Positions 25,285-34,510 are shown, counted from the first letter of the stretch. The stretch is 64,000 nucleotides of DNA from VRUE01 sp035712345 (GCA_035712345.1 DASTAY010000057.1:1-64000); one strand, 5' to 3'. A program made the numbers and translations. The notes: generated from the sequence alone by a model not told the origin.

Positions 25285-27003
25285 CTAGGGCAGCGTCAGC
25301 TGCTGGCCCACGCGCCCGCCGGGAATTGCCACCAGCAGCTGCGCCGTCGGGCTGGTCGCGCCCTGGGTGAGCCTGCGCCCCGCCGGGCCCAGGCCGACGC
25401 GGAAGGTGTGCGACTGGCCGCCGGTGAGACGGAAGCCGCGCCTCACGATCGCGCGGCGCACCTTGGTGGTCCTGACGCGGCGGCGCCCCCGGCGGTGGAC
25501 GACGATGCGCTTCGGCACCCCCGCGCGGATGACGATCTGACCAGGGCACTGGGTCCCGACCGGCCATTCGCAGCGCAGGCTGAGATGGACGGTGTTGCCC
25601 GCGACCTTCGTCCGCAACAGCGAGATCGGCACCGGCACGCCGACGTTCCGACAGCCGAGCAGCTTGTCGGAGCCGGCGCCGATGTCGAGCGCGTAGACGC
25701 AGATCCGCTGCCTGCCGCTGCCGACGACGGCGAAGCTGGCTTCGAAGGCGTGCGCCGCTCCGGCCCGCGGGTACAGCGCGGCGAGGTCGGCCCGTTCCCG
25801 GTCGGCGATCGGCCCGAGTTCGTAGCGCGTCGCGCCTTCGCCGGCCTCGCCGCCCAGGTAGGCGCGAATCGCGACCTGCTTGTGAGGCGCGTTGGGGTCG
25901 AAGGCCCAACCGGAGACCGTCACCTGGCCGGGCGCCGGGGAGCTGACCGCGTCGAAGCTGCCGCGCGGGTCGTCGCCGCTGGAGGCTTCCGCCCCAGCGG
26001 TGGCGCCTTCGACGTAGTTGTTGTCGACGTTGATCGTCACACCGCCGTAGGTCTCGTCGTGACCGCCGCGATACTGGTGGATGCGCTGGTGGTCGGCCCA
26101 AGCGGAGGCGGGGACATAGGAGTCCAGGGCATTGGCGTGGCCGTTCCAGTTGGCGATCCAGAGGTCGTCCGGAAGCTGGTAGATGCCGCCGAGGCGACCG
26201 GCGAGGTCGGCGATGCCGGAGGCGCTGCTGCTGTAGACGCCGGAGTCGTAGCCGAGCGCGTGCAGGCGGGCGGTCCAGGCTTCGAGGAAGGAGAGCGTCG
26301 CGCCGCTGGCGCTCGCCGTGGGCGTGTAGCTCTCCATGTCGAAGTAGAGCGGGCTGCCTTCGGCGATACCGACGATGCGCGCCTCGTCGACCGCATCGGT
26401 GGCGGCCTGGGAGCCCTGCAGAGAGGCGGTGCCCGAGCTGAGCTTGGCGCAGGAGTTGCAGCTCGAGGTCGGCGCCTGCAGGCCGACGTAGGTGGGGATC
26501 AGATGCCAGCCCGCCGCCGCCTGTTCCGCGACCCAGCTCGCGGTCAGGTTGGGCTGCGCGCAGCCGCGGTTGGCGCCGCCGATGTAGACGCCAATCGCGC
26601 GGTAGGGCGAGGAGCCCCAGGCCGACATGGCGCTCCGCGAGGGCGCCGCGCAGGCGTCGAAGCCGCGGCCGGTGTATTCGGAGGCGGCTGAGACGCGGGC
26701 GGGCGGGATGCGGGATGCGCGGGCGGCGGCCTGGCGGGTGCCGGCCTGCGCACCGGGAACGACGAGGATCGCCCGTCGCCGTCCCATCGCCTCCGCCGGA
26801 CAGTGCTGAGCGGCCCCGGGCGTCCCCAGGTAAACGGCCTTGCGATCCAGCCGCACGCAGGCGTGGGGACGGCCGGCCAGTCGGATCACCGGCCAGGCGT
26901 CGGGAGCGGTGACAGTCTCACCGCGGAAATGGATCGTCTTGGCGCCGGCGCCGGCCGGAAGCACGGCGGCCAGCACGAGCATGACCAGGAGCGCGCGCCG
27001 CAT
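25285..27003 (-). CDS. Secreted DUF1906 (Rv2525c-like glycosidase fold) protein
   Basis: A 572-residue exported protein. A signal peptide (ALLVMLVLAAVLPAGAGA) is followed by about 80 residues, then a TIM-barrel-like domain at about 107-330: EYTGRGFDACAAPS, YRAIGVYIGGANRG, WHLIPTYVGLQ, LYFDMESYTP and VTINVDNNYVEG, which fits DUF1906, the domain of Mycobacterium Rv2525c. After that come a beta-sandwich-like region and an Arg-rich tail. The DME and D-rich barrel ends are likely substrate sites. Role is probably in cell-wall or surface glycan turnover; substrate unknown. Confidence 0.82.
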   Translation of the reverse strand: MRRALLVMLVLAAVLPAGAGAKTIHFRGETVTAPDAWPVIRLAGRPHACVRLDRKAVYLGTPGAAQHCPAEAMGRRRAILVVPGAQAGTRQAAARASRIPPARVSAASEYTGRGFDACAAPSRSAMSAWGSSPYRAIGVYIGGANRGCAQPNLTASWVAEQAAAGWHLIPTYVGLQAPTSSCNSCAKLSSGTASLQGSQAATDAVDEARIVGIAEGSPLYFDMESYTPTASASGATLSFLEAWTARLHALGYDSGVYSSSASGIADLAGRLGGIYQLPDDLWIANWNGHANALDSYVPASAWADHQRIHQYRGGHDETYGGVTINVDNNYVEGATAGAEASSGDDPRGSFDAVSSPAPGQVTVSGWAFDPNAPHKQVAIRAYLGGEAGEGATRYELGPIADRERADLAALYPRAGAAHAFEASFAVVGSGRQRICVYALDIGAGSDKLLGCRNVGVPVPISLLRTKVAGNTVHLSLRCEWPVGTQCPGQIVIRAGVPKRIVVHRRGRRRVRTTKVRRAIVRRGFRLTGGQSHTFRVGLGPAGRRLTQGATSPTAQLLVAIPGGRVGQQLTLP

Positions 27004-27107
27004 CTCTCACCCCAACAATGTCAATCGCCGAACGTTTCGGCCGGCTTCAGAGAACCGCGCAACAGATGTGTCGCCTTACGCGCCCCCGTGGGCTCATGGC
27101 GTACCGC

Positions 27108-29483
27108 TCAGGCGGGGACGAGGCTCAACTCGCTCCAGGGCCCGGCGCCGGTCATCGGCTGGGTCCGGCCGTACGACCAGTCCGCCTGGAGGTCGTCGTA
27201 GTGGGGGCTCGCCGGATGGCCGGACTGGCCGGTGAACATCTGCCAGCGCGAGCGCTCCGGCGCGGTCGGGTCGGCGACCATGCGCCAGCCCGGCGCCCAA
27301 ATCGCCTTGTATGGGTCGTTGGGGTCATAGCCGATCTGGCTGATCGTCTCCTGGCCCCCTCCGGCCCTGACCCGGCGATTGAGCAGGCGCCGAAGCAACG
27401 GATTGGCCTCTCCCAGTGGGTGCGGGAACTCCAATTCGTGGACACGGCCCCAGCGCCAGCCCTCCGGGTCGGGGCCGAAGCGATCGGTCAGGTCGTCGAG
27501 CCCACCCGCCAGCGCCTCCAGCACCAGCTCGTCCCAGGGACGCCCGATCAGCTCCTCGTCGGCCTCCTCCCAGAGCTTCATCAGGTGCGAGTGCCAGCGC
27601 CAGAACGGCGTGACGTGTGGGAGGAAGCCGTTGTCGGCCCGATCGAGCCAGCGCTCGCAGAGGTCGCGGTCGCCGATCGTCGCGCGGGCGACCTCGCGCG
27701 CCAAGCGCAGCAGGAACGCCTCGTATACAGCCGCCGCGATCGAGTCGGCGTCGAGTCGGCCGTCCCAGCTGCGCAGGCGCTCGACCGCGCTCAGCTCGCG
27801 CTGCCCGCGCGGCGCCAGCCGGCCGAGCCGCCGCGCCGCCTCTAGGCCCGGGATCGAGAAATTGTCCGACTGCATCGCCTCGAAGCCCGCGATGTCGTGC
27901 TCGTCGCTCGCCCGCAGGAGCTGCTCGATCCGCCTCGCGCGGAAGCCGTCGAGCCAATCGCTGGTGATGTGGTGGGGATAGTCGTCGCCGACGATGCGAT
28001 TGTTGGCGGTGACGAGGAAGCCGCACTCGGGGTCGATCGTCTCGGGCAGCTCGGCGTAGGGGATCGCGCCCTCCCACTCGAACTCGCCGTTCCATCCGGG
28101 CTTGGGCAGGTCTGGACAATCGCCCTTGCGCAGCGGCACGCGACCGACCAGCTTGTAGCCGATCGAGCCGTGGCGGTCGGCCCAGATCATGTTCATCGGC
28201 GGGCTGCTGTAGCCGGCCATCATCTCGACCAGCTCCGGCCCCGACTCGATCTCGATCTGGTCGAAGAAGCCGGCGAAGACGGTCGGCTCGTCCAGTGCCT
28301 TCCAGCGCAACGAGAGCGGCTCGGCATCGTCCGCGCCGAGCGCTTCGTTGACGATCGGTCCGTGATGGGTGAGCCGCACTTCGAGCACGTCCGGCGCCTC
28401 GCGCCCCTTGACCGCGATCTCCTCGCGGAAGACCTCCAGCGGCCGCCACTCGCCCTCGAACAGGTAGCGGTCGCCGTCGATCCGCTCGATGAAGAGGTCC
28501 TGGGTGTCGGCGAGGGTGTTGGTGAACGTCCAGCAGACGTCATTGCCCTGGCCGATCGACACCCCGGGGATGCCGGGCAGCGAGGCGCCGCGGAGGAAGC
28601 GCTCGCCGAGGCTGAGGTCGACCTGGTACCAGAGCCCGGGCATGCTCGGGAAGACGTGGGGGTCCCCTGCGATCAGCGGCGACCCGCTTGCGGTCAGCCT
28701 GCCGGCCACGGCCCAGTTGTTGGAGCCGCTTGCCTCGACCGAGAGCCCGATCGCCCGGCGCACCGCATCGATCTGCTCGGTCAACGCCAAACCGTCGCCG
28801 GACCACTCTTCCCCGGTGACGATCGGGTTGTCGGCCGGATAGCTCGGATCGAGCCTGGCGGCCCGCTCGACGCCAAGCTCACGCGCCATGTCGGCGCGCA
28901 GCAGCTCCCGCTCCCAATTGGCCGAGAAGGCGAAGGCGAGCAGCTTGCCGAGGGCGAGGATGTCGACCGGCCGCCAGGGCATGAACTCGAGCCGCAGCAG
29001 TCGCATCTCGAAGGGCGGCGCCTTGGCGCTCGCCGCGGCGGCGTTGACGCCCTGGCAGAAGCGCTCGAGCAGGGCGAGCAGGTCGGGGTCGAGAGTCGCC
29101 AGCTCGCGCTCTGCCGTGCGTCGCATCCCCAGCGTCCGCATCAGCCGGTCGGCCGGCAGCCCCTCCTCGCCGGCGAACTCCGATAGCCGTCCGCTCGCCA
29201 CCCGCCGGTAGAAGTCCATCTGCCAGAGGCGGTCCTGACCGTGGCAGAAGCCCTGCGCGAACCAGAGGTCGTCGGCGCTCTGCGCGGCGACGTGCGGGAC
29301 GCCCCAACGGTCCCGCCGCACCTGCACCGGTCCCTTCAACCCGTCCAACTCGATCGTCCCCTTCTGCTTCGGCAAGGGACGTCGCGCCAGCCAGTGCCAC
29401 AAGGCGGCGGTCCCGGCCGCAACCAGACCGGTTCCGACCGCTCCAGCCACTGCCCCCGCCCGCGCTGCCTTCCCGGGATTCAT
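27108..29483 (-). CDS. Penicillin acylase-family Ntn hydrolase
   Basis: A 791-residue precursor of the penicillin G acylase/acyl-homoserine-lactone acylase family. The alpha-chain part has GVPHVAAQSADDLWFAQGFCHGQDRLWQMD near residue 61. The autocatalytic site GSNNWAV gives Ser254, which would become the N-terminal nucleophile of the beta chain, preceded by a linker. A hydrophobic segment at residues 12-30 suggests export or membrane anchoring. The ATG at 29483 is preferred to a GTG at 29519. Substrate could be lipopeptides, lactones or other amides. Confidence 0.93.
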   Translation of the reverse strand: MNPGKAARAGAVAGAVGTGLVAAGTAALWHWLARRPLPKQKGTIELDGLKGPVQVRRDRWGVPHVAAQSADDLWFAQGFCHGQDRLWQMDFYRRVASGRLSEFAGEEGLPADRLMRTLGMRRTAERELATLDPDLLALLERFCQGVNAAAASAKAPPFEMRLLRLEFMPWRPVDILALGKLLAFAFSANWERELLRADMARELGVERAARLDPSYPADNPIVTGEEWSGDGLALTEQIDAVRRAIGLSVEASGSNNWAVAGRLTASGSPLIAGDPHVFPSMPGLWYQVDLSLGERFLRGASLPGIPGVSIGQGNDVCWTFTNTLADTQDLFIERIDGDRYLFEGEWRPLEVFREEIAVKGREAPDVLEVRLTHHGPIVNEALGADDAEPLSLRWKALDEPTVFAGFFDQIEIESGPELVEMMAGYSSPPMNMIWADRHGSIGYKLVGRVPLRKGDCPDLPKPGWNGEFEWEGAIPYAELPETIDPECGFLVTANNRIVGDDYPHHITSDWLDGFRARRIEQLLRASDEHDIAGFEAMQSDNFSIPGLEAARRLGRLAPRGQRELSAVERLRSWDGRLDADSIAAAVYEAFLLRLAREVARATIGDRDLCERWLDRADNGFLPHVTPFWRWHSHLMKLWEEADEELIGRPWDELVLEALAGGLDDLTDRFGPDPEGWRWGRVHELEFPHPLGEANPLLRRLLNRRVRAGGGQETISQIGYDPNDPYKAIWAPGWRMVADPTAPERSRWQMFTGQSGHPASPHYDDLQADWSYGRTQPMTGAGPWSELSLVPA

Positions 29484-29520
29484 CGCAACCAACGATACTG
29501 GCTGCCTGGCCAGTTTCACT

Positions 29521-29565
29521 TTCCGGCGCCGTTACCCCCCATGAGGTGGGAAAGGCGCACCGGAA
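29521..29565 (-). terminator. Imperfect hairpin after the MBL hydrolase gene
   Basis: TTCCGGCGCC at 29521 pairs with GGCGCACCGGAA ending at 29565, with further pairing of TTACCC to GGGAA inside and ATGA in the loop. It begins 8 bases past the MBL stop and precedes the acylase start, both on the minus strand. Function as a terminator is inferred; no T-run follows. Confidence 0.45.
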
Positions 29566-29573
29566 CGCAGGCG

Positions 29574-30320
29574 CTACTCCCAGAGGTCGCCGGGCAGGCG
29601 CCCTTCGGCGTCGAGCTTCTGCAGATGAGCCTCCATCACGAGAGCGGCGGCCGGGCGGAGCTCGGCGGGGACGTCGGACCATGCCTCGGCGAGCAGCGCC
29701 TGCTTGGAGCGCTCGCCGCGCTCGAGGGCGGCGAGCAGGCGGCGCTCGCGCATCTCGCGGTGCTCGAGGTACTCGGCCAGCTTCGCCGCCGGGTCGGTGA
29801 CCCAAGGGCCGTGGCCGGGGCAGATCAGCTCGATCTCCTGCGCCTGGAGCAGGCGCAGCGAGCTCATGTAGGCGGCGAGCGAGCCGCCATCGGGTGGGAC
29901 GAAGGTCGAGCCCTCGCCGAGCACGAGGTCGCCGCTGAAGCAGACACCGTCCTCCGTGAGGAAGCAGACGTGGTCGGCGGCGTGGCCGGGCGTGGCGAGG
30001 GCGCGCAGCCGCCCGTGCTCCTCGCCGTCGCCGGGCAGCACGACCGCCGGCGGGTCGCTTGCCGCGACCCCTTCCACCAGCCGCTCCGCCCCCGCCACGT
30101 GGTCGCCATGACTGTGGGTGAGCAGGACGACGCCGATCCCACCGCGCTCCTCGGCGGCAGCGCGCACGGCATCGAGGTGGCCGGCGTCATCCGGCCCCGG
30201 ATCGATCGCCACACAGGGATCGGACCCGTACAGGTAGGTATTCGTCCCTTCCAGCGTCATCGGCCCGGGGTTCGGGGCGACGATTCTCAGGATCTCAGAG
30301 TGTCCCGGCGCCTGGGTCAC
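29574..30320 (-). CDS. Metallo-beta-lactamase-fold hydrolase
   Basis: A 248-residue MBL protein. LTHSHGDHVAG gives the zinc ligands His69, His71, Asp73 and His74; LATPGHAADHVCF and FSGDLVLGEGS supply the next metal positions, and CPGHGPWV the last His. The N-terminus PNPGPMTLEGTNTYLYG and the C-terminal helix-rich end with LQKLDAEGRL resemble the LACTB2/glyoxalase II-like endoribonuclease group. It overlaps the PafBC gene as ATGA and is probably cotranscribed. Confidence 0.9.
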   Translation of the reverse strand: MTQAPGHSEILRIVAPNPGPMTLEGTNTYLYGSDPCVAIDPGPDDAGHLDAVRAAAEERGGIGVVLLTHSHGDHVAGAERLVEGVAASDPPAVVLPGDGEEHGRLRALATPGHAADHVCFLTEDGVCFSGDLVLGEGSTFVPPDGGSLAAYMSSLRLLQAQEIELICPGHGPWVTDPAAKLAEYLEHREMRERRLLAALERGERSKQALLAEAWSDVPAELRPAAALVMEAHLQKLDAEGRLPGDLWE

Positions 30321-32377
30321 GCGGCGCTGGCCGCGACCTCGGCCGCGATCGCCTCGCGCGCCTCGTCCGGTTCGAGCACGACCAGGTCGCCGGCGCCGCG
30401 GAGGATCTCGCGCACCAGCCAGGAGGCGCCGGCATAGGGAAGCTCGACGACGACCGCGCCGTCGGCGAGCTCCTCGACCACCGTGCGCTCCTCGCGCAGC
30501 CAGCGCGCCCGCTCGGGCGAGACCCAGACCCGGGCGACCTGGGCCGTCGGGACCTCGCCGTCGGTCATCCAGCCCTCGACCCCGGCAAGCTCTTCGACCT
30601 CGAGCCGCGGCTCGTACGTCTCATCCGCGGGGGTCGCCTCCTTGACCCGGTCGAGCTTGAAGTGGCGGATGCCCTCTTTGGTCAGGTCGTAGCACTCGAC
30701 GTACCAGCCCTCGCGCCCGTTCTCCAGGCGGTAGGGCTCGACCCGGCGCTTGGTGAACTGATCCTCGTTCTCCTTGTAGTACTGGATCTCGAGCACACGG
30801 CGGCCGGCGATCGCCTCGTTGACGACGCGTGCGACCTCGGTGTCGCCGCCGCTGCCGGCGGCGATCTCCAACCCCTCCTCGGAGGGGTCGTGGCCGAGCG
30901 CCTTGACGATCTTCTCGCGGGCGCTCTGCAGGCCGCCCTGCGGCAGGTGGTCGCCGAAGAGGTCGATCGCCGCGACCAGCGCCTTCGCCTCCAGCGGCAG
31001 CAGGCGGGCCGGGCGGGCGAAGTTGTCGCCGTAGGGCTCGGAGTCGACCTCGATCTCGTCGCCGATCACTTCCGCGTAGAGGACGTAGGTGCCGCCGCCG
31101 AAGTTGACGACGTTGAGCAGGTCGATGTCCTCCTGCAGCTCCTCGCCTGTCAGTTCGAGCCGCTGCCGCAGATCCGACACCTGCAGCCGCTCGCCTTTCT
31201 TGGCCGAGTCGATCAGCATGCCGGCGAGGGTGACCAGGCGGGCGAAGCGCTCGGGCCGGATCGCCGCCTCGCCGCGACCGTTGCCGCGCGGACGCGGCGT
31301 CGCCTCGCGCAACGGGCGATCGACGACCTCGGCCGGCTCGAAGTCGCTGCGGTGGCGGTCGTGCAGCAGGTCGAGCCGCTCGCGCGCTTCGCCGCGCAGC
31401 TCATCGGGCTCCAGCACCTCGGCGTTCTGGCGCCAGCGCAGCACCCAGGCGATCAGCTCGCGCGGCGAGGCGTAGTCGGTCTCGAAGACCGAGCCCTTGC
31501 CCGGCGCGTCGTCCGCCTTGCGCGCCGGGCGCAGCTCGCCGTAAGCGCCGAAGTCGCGCTCGATCAGCCAGGCGATGCGGTCGCGGATGAAGATCTTCGC
31601 GGTGCCGCGAATCTCGCCCAGCTGCCAGTCGGCGCGCTGGCCGTAGTCGCGGCGGTCGAAGCTCTCCGGCGGCGAGAAGTCGTGCTCGGCCTTCGACGCA
31701 TAGCCGACCTTGCCCTGGATCCGCGAGAGGCGGAAGACGCGCACCGCGTCGCGCTCGTGGGAGTGGCCGATCAAATAGAACTGGCCGGAGCGGAAGACGA
31801 GGTGGTAGGGATCGACCTTGCGCTTCTCCGTCTCGTCGCGCTCCATCGTGTAGTAGGTGAACTCGATCGTCTTGCGGCGCGAGATCGCGGTCTCGATCTT
31901 GGAGAGGCGCTGGGAGAGGTCCCGGCCGCCCGCCGACGCAGTCATTGCCATCTCGACCGGCGCCCGTTCGCCCTCGCTGATCGGGTTCGGGTGGCCCCAG
32001 GCGACCTGCTGCAGGGCGAGGCGCAGCGGCTCGGCGTAGGCGAATTCCCCCTGCGTGAGCAGCGAGAGGGCCGTGCTCAACGAGGCCAGCTCGTCGTCGG
32101 AGAAGCGGATCGGGTCGAGGTAGAAGTTCTCCGGCGGCAGCGAGTAGAGCTCTGCCTCGAAGAAGCCCTCGCCCGGTTTCTCGACCCCGAGCTGGATGCC
32201 GAGGCTCTCCAGCTCGGCCCGGTCGGCGTAGAAGCGGCGCGCGAAGGCGTCGTCGTTCATGTCGCTGTACCCCTCCACCTCGCGCTTGATCTCCAGCGCC
32301 GAGACCGGCCTGCCCTGCGCCATCAGGAAGGAGATCAGCGAGAGCTGGCGGATCAGCTTCTCGGTGTCCTTTGCCAC
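30317..32377 (-). CDS. pafBC: Fused PafB-PafC WYL-domain transcriptional regulator
   Basis: A 686-residue protein made of two copies of the same architecture. Copy 1 (about 1-330): winged helix LIRQLSLISFLMAQGRPVSALEIKREV, then a WYL domain around FTYYTMERDETEKRKVDPYHLVFRSGQFYLIGHS. Copy 2 (about 375-680): winged helix FARLVTLAGMLIDSAKK with LQVSDLRQRLELTGEELQEDIDLLN, then WYL around IQYYKENEDQFTKRRVEPYRLENGREGWYVECYD. In mycobacteria PafB and PafC are separate genes that form a heterodimer activating the RecA-independent DNA damage response; here they are one chain. No pup or proteasome genes are in the window. Confidence 0.92.
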   Translation of the reverse strand: MAKDTEKLIRQLSLISFLMAQGRPVSALEIKREVEGYSDMNDDAFARRFYADRAELESLGIQLGVEKPGEGFFEAELYSLPPENFYLDPIRFSDDELASLSTALSLLTQGEFAYAEPLRLALQQVAWGHPNPISEGERAPVEMAMTASAGGRDLSQRLSKIETAISRRKTIEFTYYTMERDETEKRKVDPYHLVFRSGQFYLIGHSHERDAVRVFRLSRIQGKVGYASKAEHDFSPPESFDRRDYGQRADWQLGEIRGTAKIFIRDRIAWLIERDFGAYGELRPARKADDAPGKGSVFETDYASPRELIAWVLRWRQNAEVLEPDELRGEARERLDLLHDRHRSDFEPAEVVDRPLREATPRPRGNGRGEAAIRPERFARLVTLAGMLIDSAKKGERLQVSDLRQRLELTGEELQEDIDLLNVVNFGGGTYVLYAEVIGDEIEVDSEPYGDNFARPARLLPLEAKALVAAIDLFGDHLPQGGLQSAREKIVKALGHDPSEEGLEIAAGSGGDTEVARVVNEAIAGRRVLEIQYYKENEDQFTKRRVEPYRLENGREGWYVECYDLTKEGIRHFKLDRVKEATPADETYEPRLEVEELAGVEGWMTDGEVPTAQVARVWVSPERARWLREERTVVEELADGAVVVELPYAGASWLVREILRGAGDLVVLEPDEAREAIAAEVAASAA

Positions 32378-32471
32378 GAGCCCAGAATAGTGACGGGGAC
32401 TGGCCGAGCCCCCCGCCGAAGCCGTCCTATTCCCGCATTTTGCGGTGCGGCTGGACGCTCAGGCGGCGGCG

Positions 32472-33530
32472 TCAGGCCGCCTGGCGAGCGCCGAAGTAGG
32501 CCGAGCCGGAGAGAGCGCGGTCGAATCGGGACCAGGACTCGCCGTCGGGGAGCTCGCGCTCGAGCCGGTCGAAGCTGCCGAGGCGGCCGCCGAGATTGTC
32601 GATCATGTGGACGAGGACGGCCTCGCGAGTGGCGGGCACGACCGGCGAGCCGTGCTCGAGTGAGCCGTGATGGCTGAGGATGATGTGCAGGACGGCCTGG
32701 GCGAGGCCGGGATCGAAGCCGGGAATCTCCTCGATCTCGCGGCGCACCGTGTAGTAGCCGAGCGGGATCTCGCCCTGCAGCCGGCCGGCGTCGGTGAGGT
32801 CGATCGCCAGCGGGTCGTCGTTGTAGGCGATGGTCTTGCCGATGTCGTGCAGGAGGGCGCCGGCGACTGCGACCTCGCGGTCGATGCCGGGGAAGAAGTT
32901 GGCCGCGGCGCTGACCGCCTGGGCGACCGAGACCGTGTGCTCGAGCAGGCCGTGGCGGTAGGCCTGGTGGTAGACCTTCGCCGCCGGCGCATCGCGGAAG
33001 CGCTCCCAGATCGCCGAGCGCTCGCCGAAGAAGCGCTCGAGCAGCTCACGCAGCTGCGGCTCGCGCACCGTCTCCAGCAGCTGGCGCAGCTCGCGCTCGA
33101 GCTCGACAAAGGAGACCTCAGACTCGGGGGCGAGGTCATCGGGGTCATAGGAGCCGGGTGCGGCCTCGGCAAGCGAAGAGAGCTTGACCTTCGCCCCCCA
33201 GCGTTCGCTCTGCTCGAAGACGCCGCCGACCTCGACCGCGGTTCCGGGCGCGGCGAGCGCGTAGAGCGCCTCGGCGTCCTCCCAGGCGACCGCCTCGGCG
33301 CTGCCGCCGGAGTCGCAGAGGACCAGCCGCAACCAGGGCTCGCCGTTGCGCTTGCGTCGCAGCTCGCGCTCGCGCACCGCGTACACGCCCTTGACCCGCT
33401 GGCCGTCCTCGAGCTCGCGCAGCGGCACGCGGCGCGGCGCCGGGGATGGCTGCTCGGGAGCCTGCGGCGCGGCGCCGCCGGAGGTGTCGATCAGCGCCTC
33501 CTGGAACATCTGTGGATCGAGTTGGTCCAT
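32472..33530 (-). CDS. OB-fold/HD-domain hydrolase, YhaM-like 3'-5' exoribonuclease
   Basis: A 352-residue protein. Residues about 35-130 form an OB-like fold (VPLRELEDGQRVKGVYAVRERELRRKRNGEPWLRLVLCD), and residues about 185-330 an HD domain: YRHGLLEHTVSVAQ, GALLHDIGKT and ILSHHGSLEHGSP supply the His/Asp metal ligands, ending with VHMIDNLGGRLG. This is the plan of YhaM-type 3'-5' exoribonucleases, although the substrate cannot be proved from sequence. It stands alone between the PafBC gene and a palindromic repeat. Confidence 0.87.
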   Translation of the reverse strand: MDQLDPQMFQEALIDTSGGAAPQAPEQPSPAPRRVPLRELEDGQRVKGVYAVRERELRRKRNGEPWLRLVLCDSGGSAEAVAWEDAEALYALAAPGTAVEVGGVFEQSERWGAKVKLSSLAEAAPGSYDPDDLAPESEVSFVELERELRQLLETVREPQLRELLERFFGERSAIWERFRDAPAAKVYHQAYRHGLLEHTVSVAQAVSAAANFFPGIDREVAVAGALLHDIGKTIAYNDDPLAIDLTDAGRLQGEIPLGYYTVRREIEEIPGFDPGLAQAVLHIILSHHGSLEHGSPVVPATREAVLVHMIDNLGGRLGSFDRLERELPDGESWSRFDRALSGSAYFGARQAA

Positions 33531-33578
33531 CTCGAATCAAGGTAGTCCCGACCGCGGACGGTTCGTCGCCACCGATAC

Positions 33579-33621
33579 GCCGTAGAGGTTCGGTGCGCTA
33601 TGCGAACCAAACCTCTACGGC
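33579..33621. repeat. 43-nt palindromic repeat, copy 3
   Basis: Arms GCCGTAGAGGTT and AACCTCTACGGC are perfect; inner bases CGGTGCGC against GCGAACCA hold mismatches around the TAT loop. It lies between the start of the HD nuclease gene and the end of crcB, both on the minus strand, and abuts the crcB stop codon. Confidence 0.93.
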
Positions 33622-33987
33622 CTACAACACGCCGCCGAGCCAGTGGCCGAGCGCGACCGCGGCGAAGCCGGCGAGGAGCGATAGGCCGAGGTTGAGCCAG
33701 ACGAGATGGATATGTCCTGCGTCGGCGAGGCGATGCGAGTCGAGGATCCAGGTGGAGAAGGTGGTGAAGGAGCCGATCCCGCCGCCGGCGACGATCACCA
33801 GCGCCTGTCCTTCCAGCGCCGCGCCCGCGACCAGGCCGAGCGCCAGCGCGCCGGCGATGTTGACCGCGAGGATGCCGTGGGGAAAGGGGTGATTCGTGCG
33901 CGCCGTGACCGCTGTGTCGATCAGGTAGCGGGCCGCGGCGGCGAGGCCGCCGAGCAGGCCGACGGCGACCCAGAGGGGCGCGCTCAC
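33622..33987 (-). CDS. crcB: Fluoride efflux channel CrcB/Fluc, second copy
   Basis: A 121-residue membrane protein with four hydrophobic helices. GGLAAAARYLIDTAV, the first-helix region with Asn in FPHGILAVNIAGALALG, and GGIGSFTTFSTW with the pore-lining Phe/Thr/Ser track are diagnostic of Fluc fluoride channels. The start is a GTG at 33987 overlapping the stop of the upstream crcB as GTGA. Two adjacent, dissimilar crcB genes usually encode a heterodimeric channel, so the two probably work together. Confidence 0.94.
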   Translation of the reverse strand: MSAPLWVAVGLLGGLAAAARYLIDTAVTARTNHPFPHGILAVNIAGALALGLVAGAALEGQALVIVAGGGIGSFTTFSTWILDSHRLADAGHIHLVWLNLGLSLLAGFAAVALGHWLGGVL

Positions 33988-34418
33988 TCGCGGCCCTCTG
34001 GCGACTTACCGACCCATGCAGGGGGGTAAGTCGCCGGGCGGCGCTCGAGCGCGATCCCGATCCGCAGGAAGCAGTAGCCGGCGAGGAGAGTGGCGCCTAT
34101 GTACGCGGCGGCGAGGCCGAGGTGGCCGCCGTCGACCATCTCGAACAGCTCGAGCTGCAGGGTCGAGAAGGTGGTCAGGGTGCCGCAGATCCCGGTGGCG
34201 AGGAAGGGATGCGCAAGGCTGTCCTCGGGATGGTCGCGCAGGCGGGCGAAGAAGTAGCCGAGCAGCAGCGCGCCGGCCATGTTGACCGCGAAGGTCGCCC
34301 AGGGCCAGCCGTCGGGGCCGTGCGGCGCGAGCTCGGCCAGCCCGACCCTCGCGAGAGCCCCGAGCACCCCGCCCACGTAGATCGCGGCAAGGCGGCGAAG
34401 GTCGAATCGAGTCGGCAC
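33984..34418 (-). CDS. crcB: Fluoride efflux channel CrcB/Fluc, first copy
   Basis: A 144-residue four-helix membrane protein. GGVLGALARVGLAEL, WATFAVNMAGALLLGYFFARL and ATGICGTLTTFSTLQLEL match CrcB/Fluc. The start is a GTG at 34418; the longer open frame upstream overlaps the riboswitch. The last 17 residues (from ATYPP to the stop) are encoded by a palindrome sharing CTGGCGACTTA with one at the end of folP, so the tail looks like an insertion-derived extension. A probable fluoride riboswitch precedes the gene. Confidence 0.93.
   Translation of the reverse strand: MPTRFDLRRLAAIYVGGVLGALARVGLAELAPHGPDGWPWATFAVNMAGALLLGYFFARLRDHPEDSLAHPFLATGICGTLTTFSTLQLELFEMVDGGHLGLAAAYIGATLLAGYCFLRIGIALERRPATYPPAWVGKSPEGRE
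33998..34035. repeat. Palindrome with CTGGCGACTTA arm inside the crcB 3' end
   Basis: GGCGACTTACC at 34000-34010 and GGTAAGTCGCC at 34025-34035 are perfect 11-bp arms around 14 nt. It encodes the last residues of the first CrcB. The 11-mer CTGGCGACTTA (33998-34008) recurs at 63257 in a palindrome at the end of folP. Confidence 0.85.
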
Positions 34419-34449
34419 GTACGGGTCTCCTATCGGCGTCGATGGACGT

Positions 34450-34510
34450 GGGTAGGGACCGTCAGCGGCTTGAAATCCCGCGCTTATGAGGGAGCGAGCC
34501 CCATCGCTCG
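34450..34510 (-). promoter_or_regulatory. Probable fluoride (crcB-type) riboswitch
   Basis: Read on the minus strand, GAGCGATGGGGCTCGCTC (34492-34509) fits the conserved opening stem-loop of the fluoride riboswitch (G-GAUGG-G-UUCGCC type), and about 20 nt later GCCGCTGACGGTCCCTACC (34451-34469) fits the conserved closing element around CUGAUGGCUCCUAC. It lies 32 nt upstream of the first crcB start, the expected place. Called by eye, without a covariance model. Confidence 0.78.
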
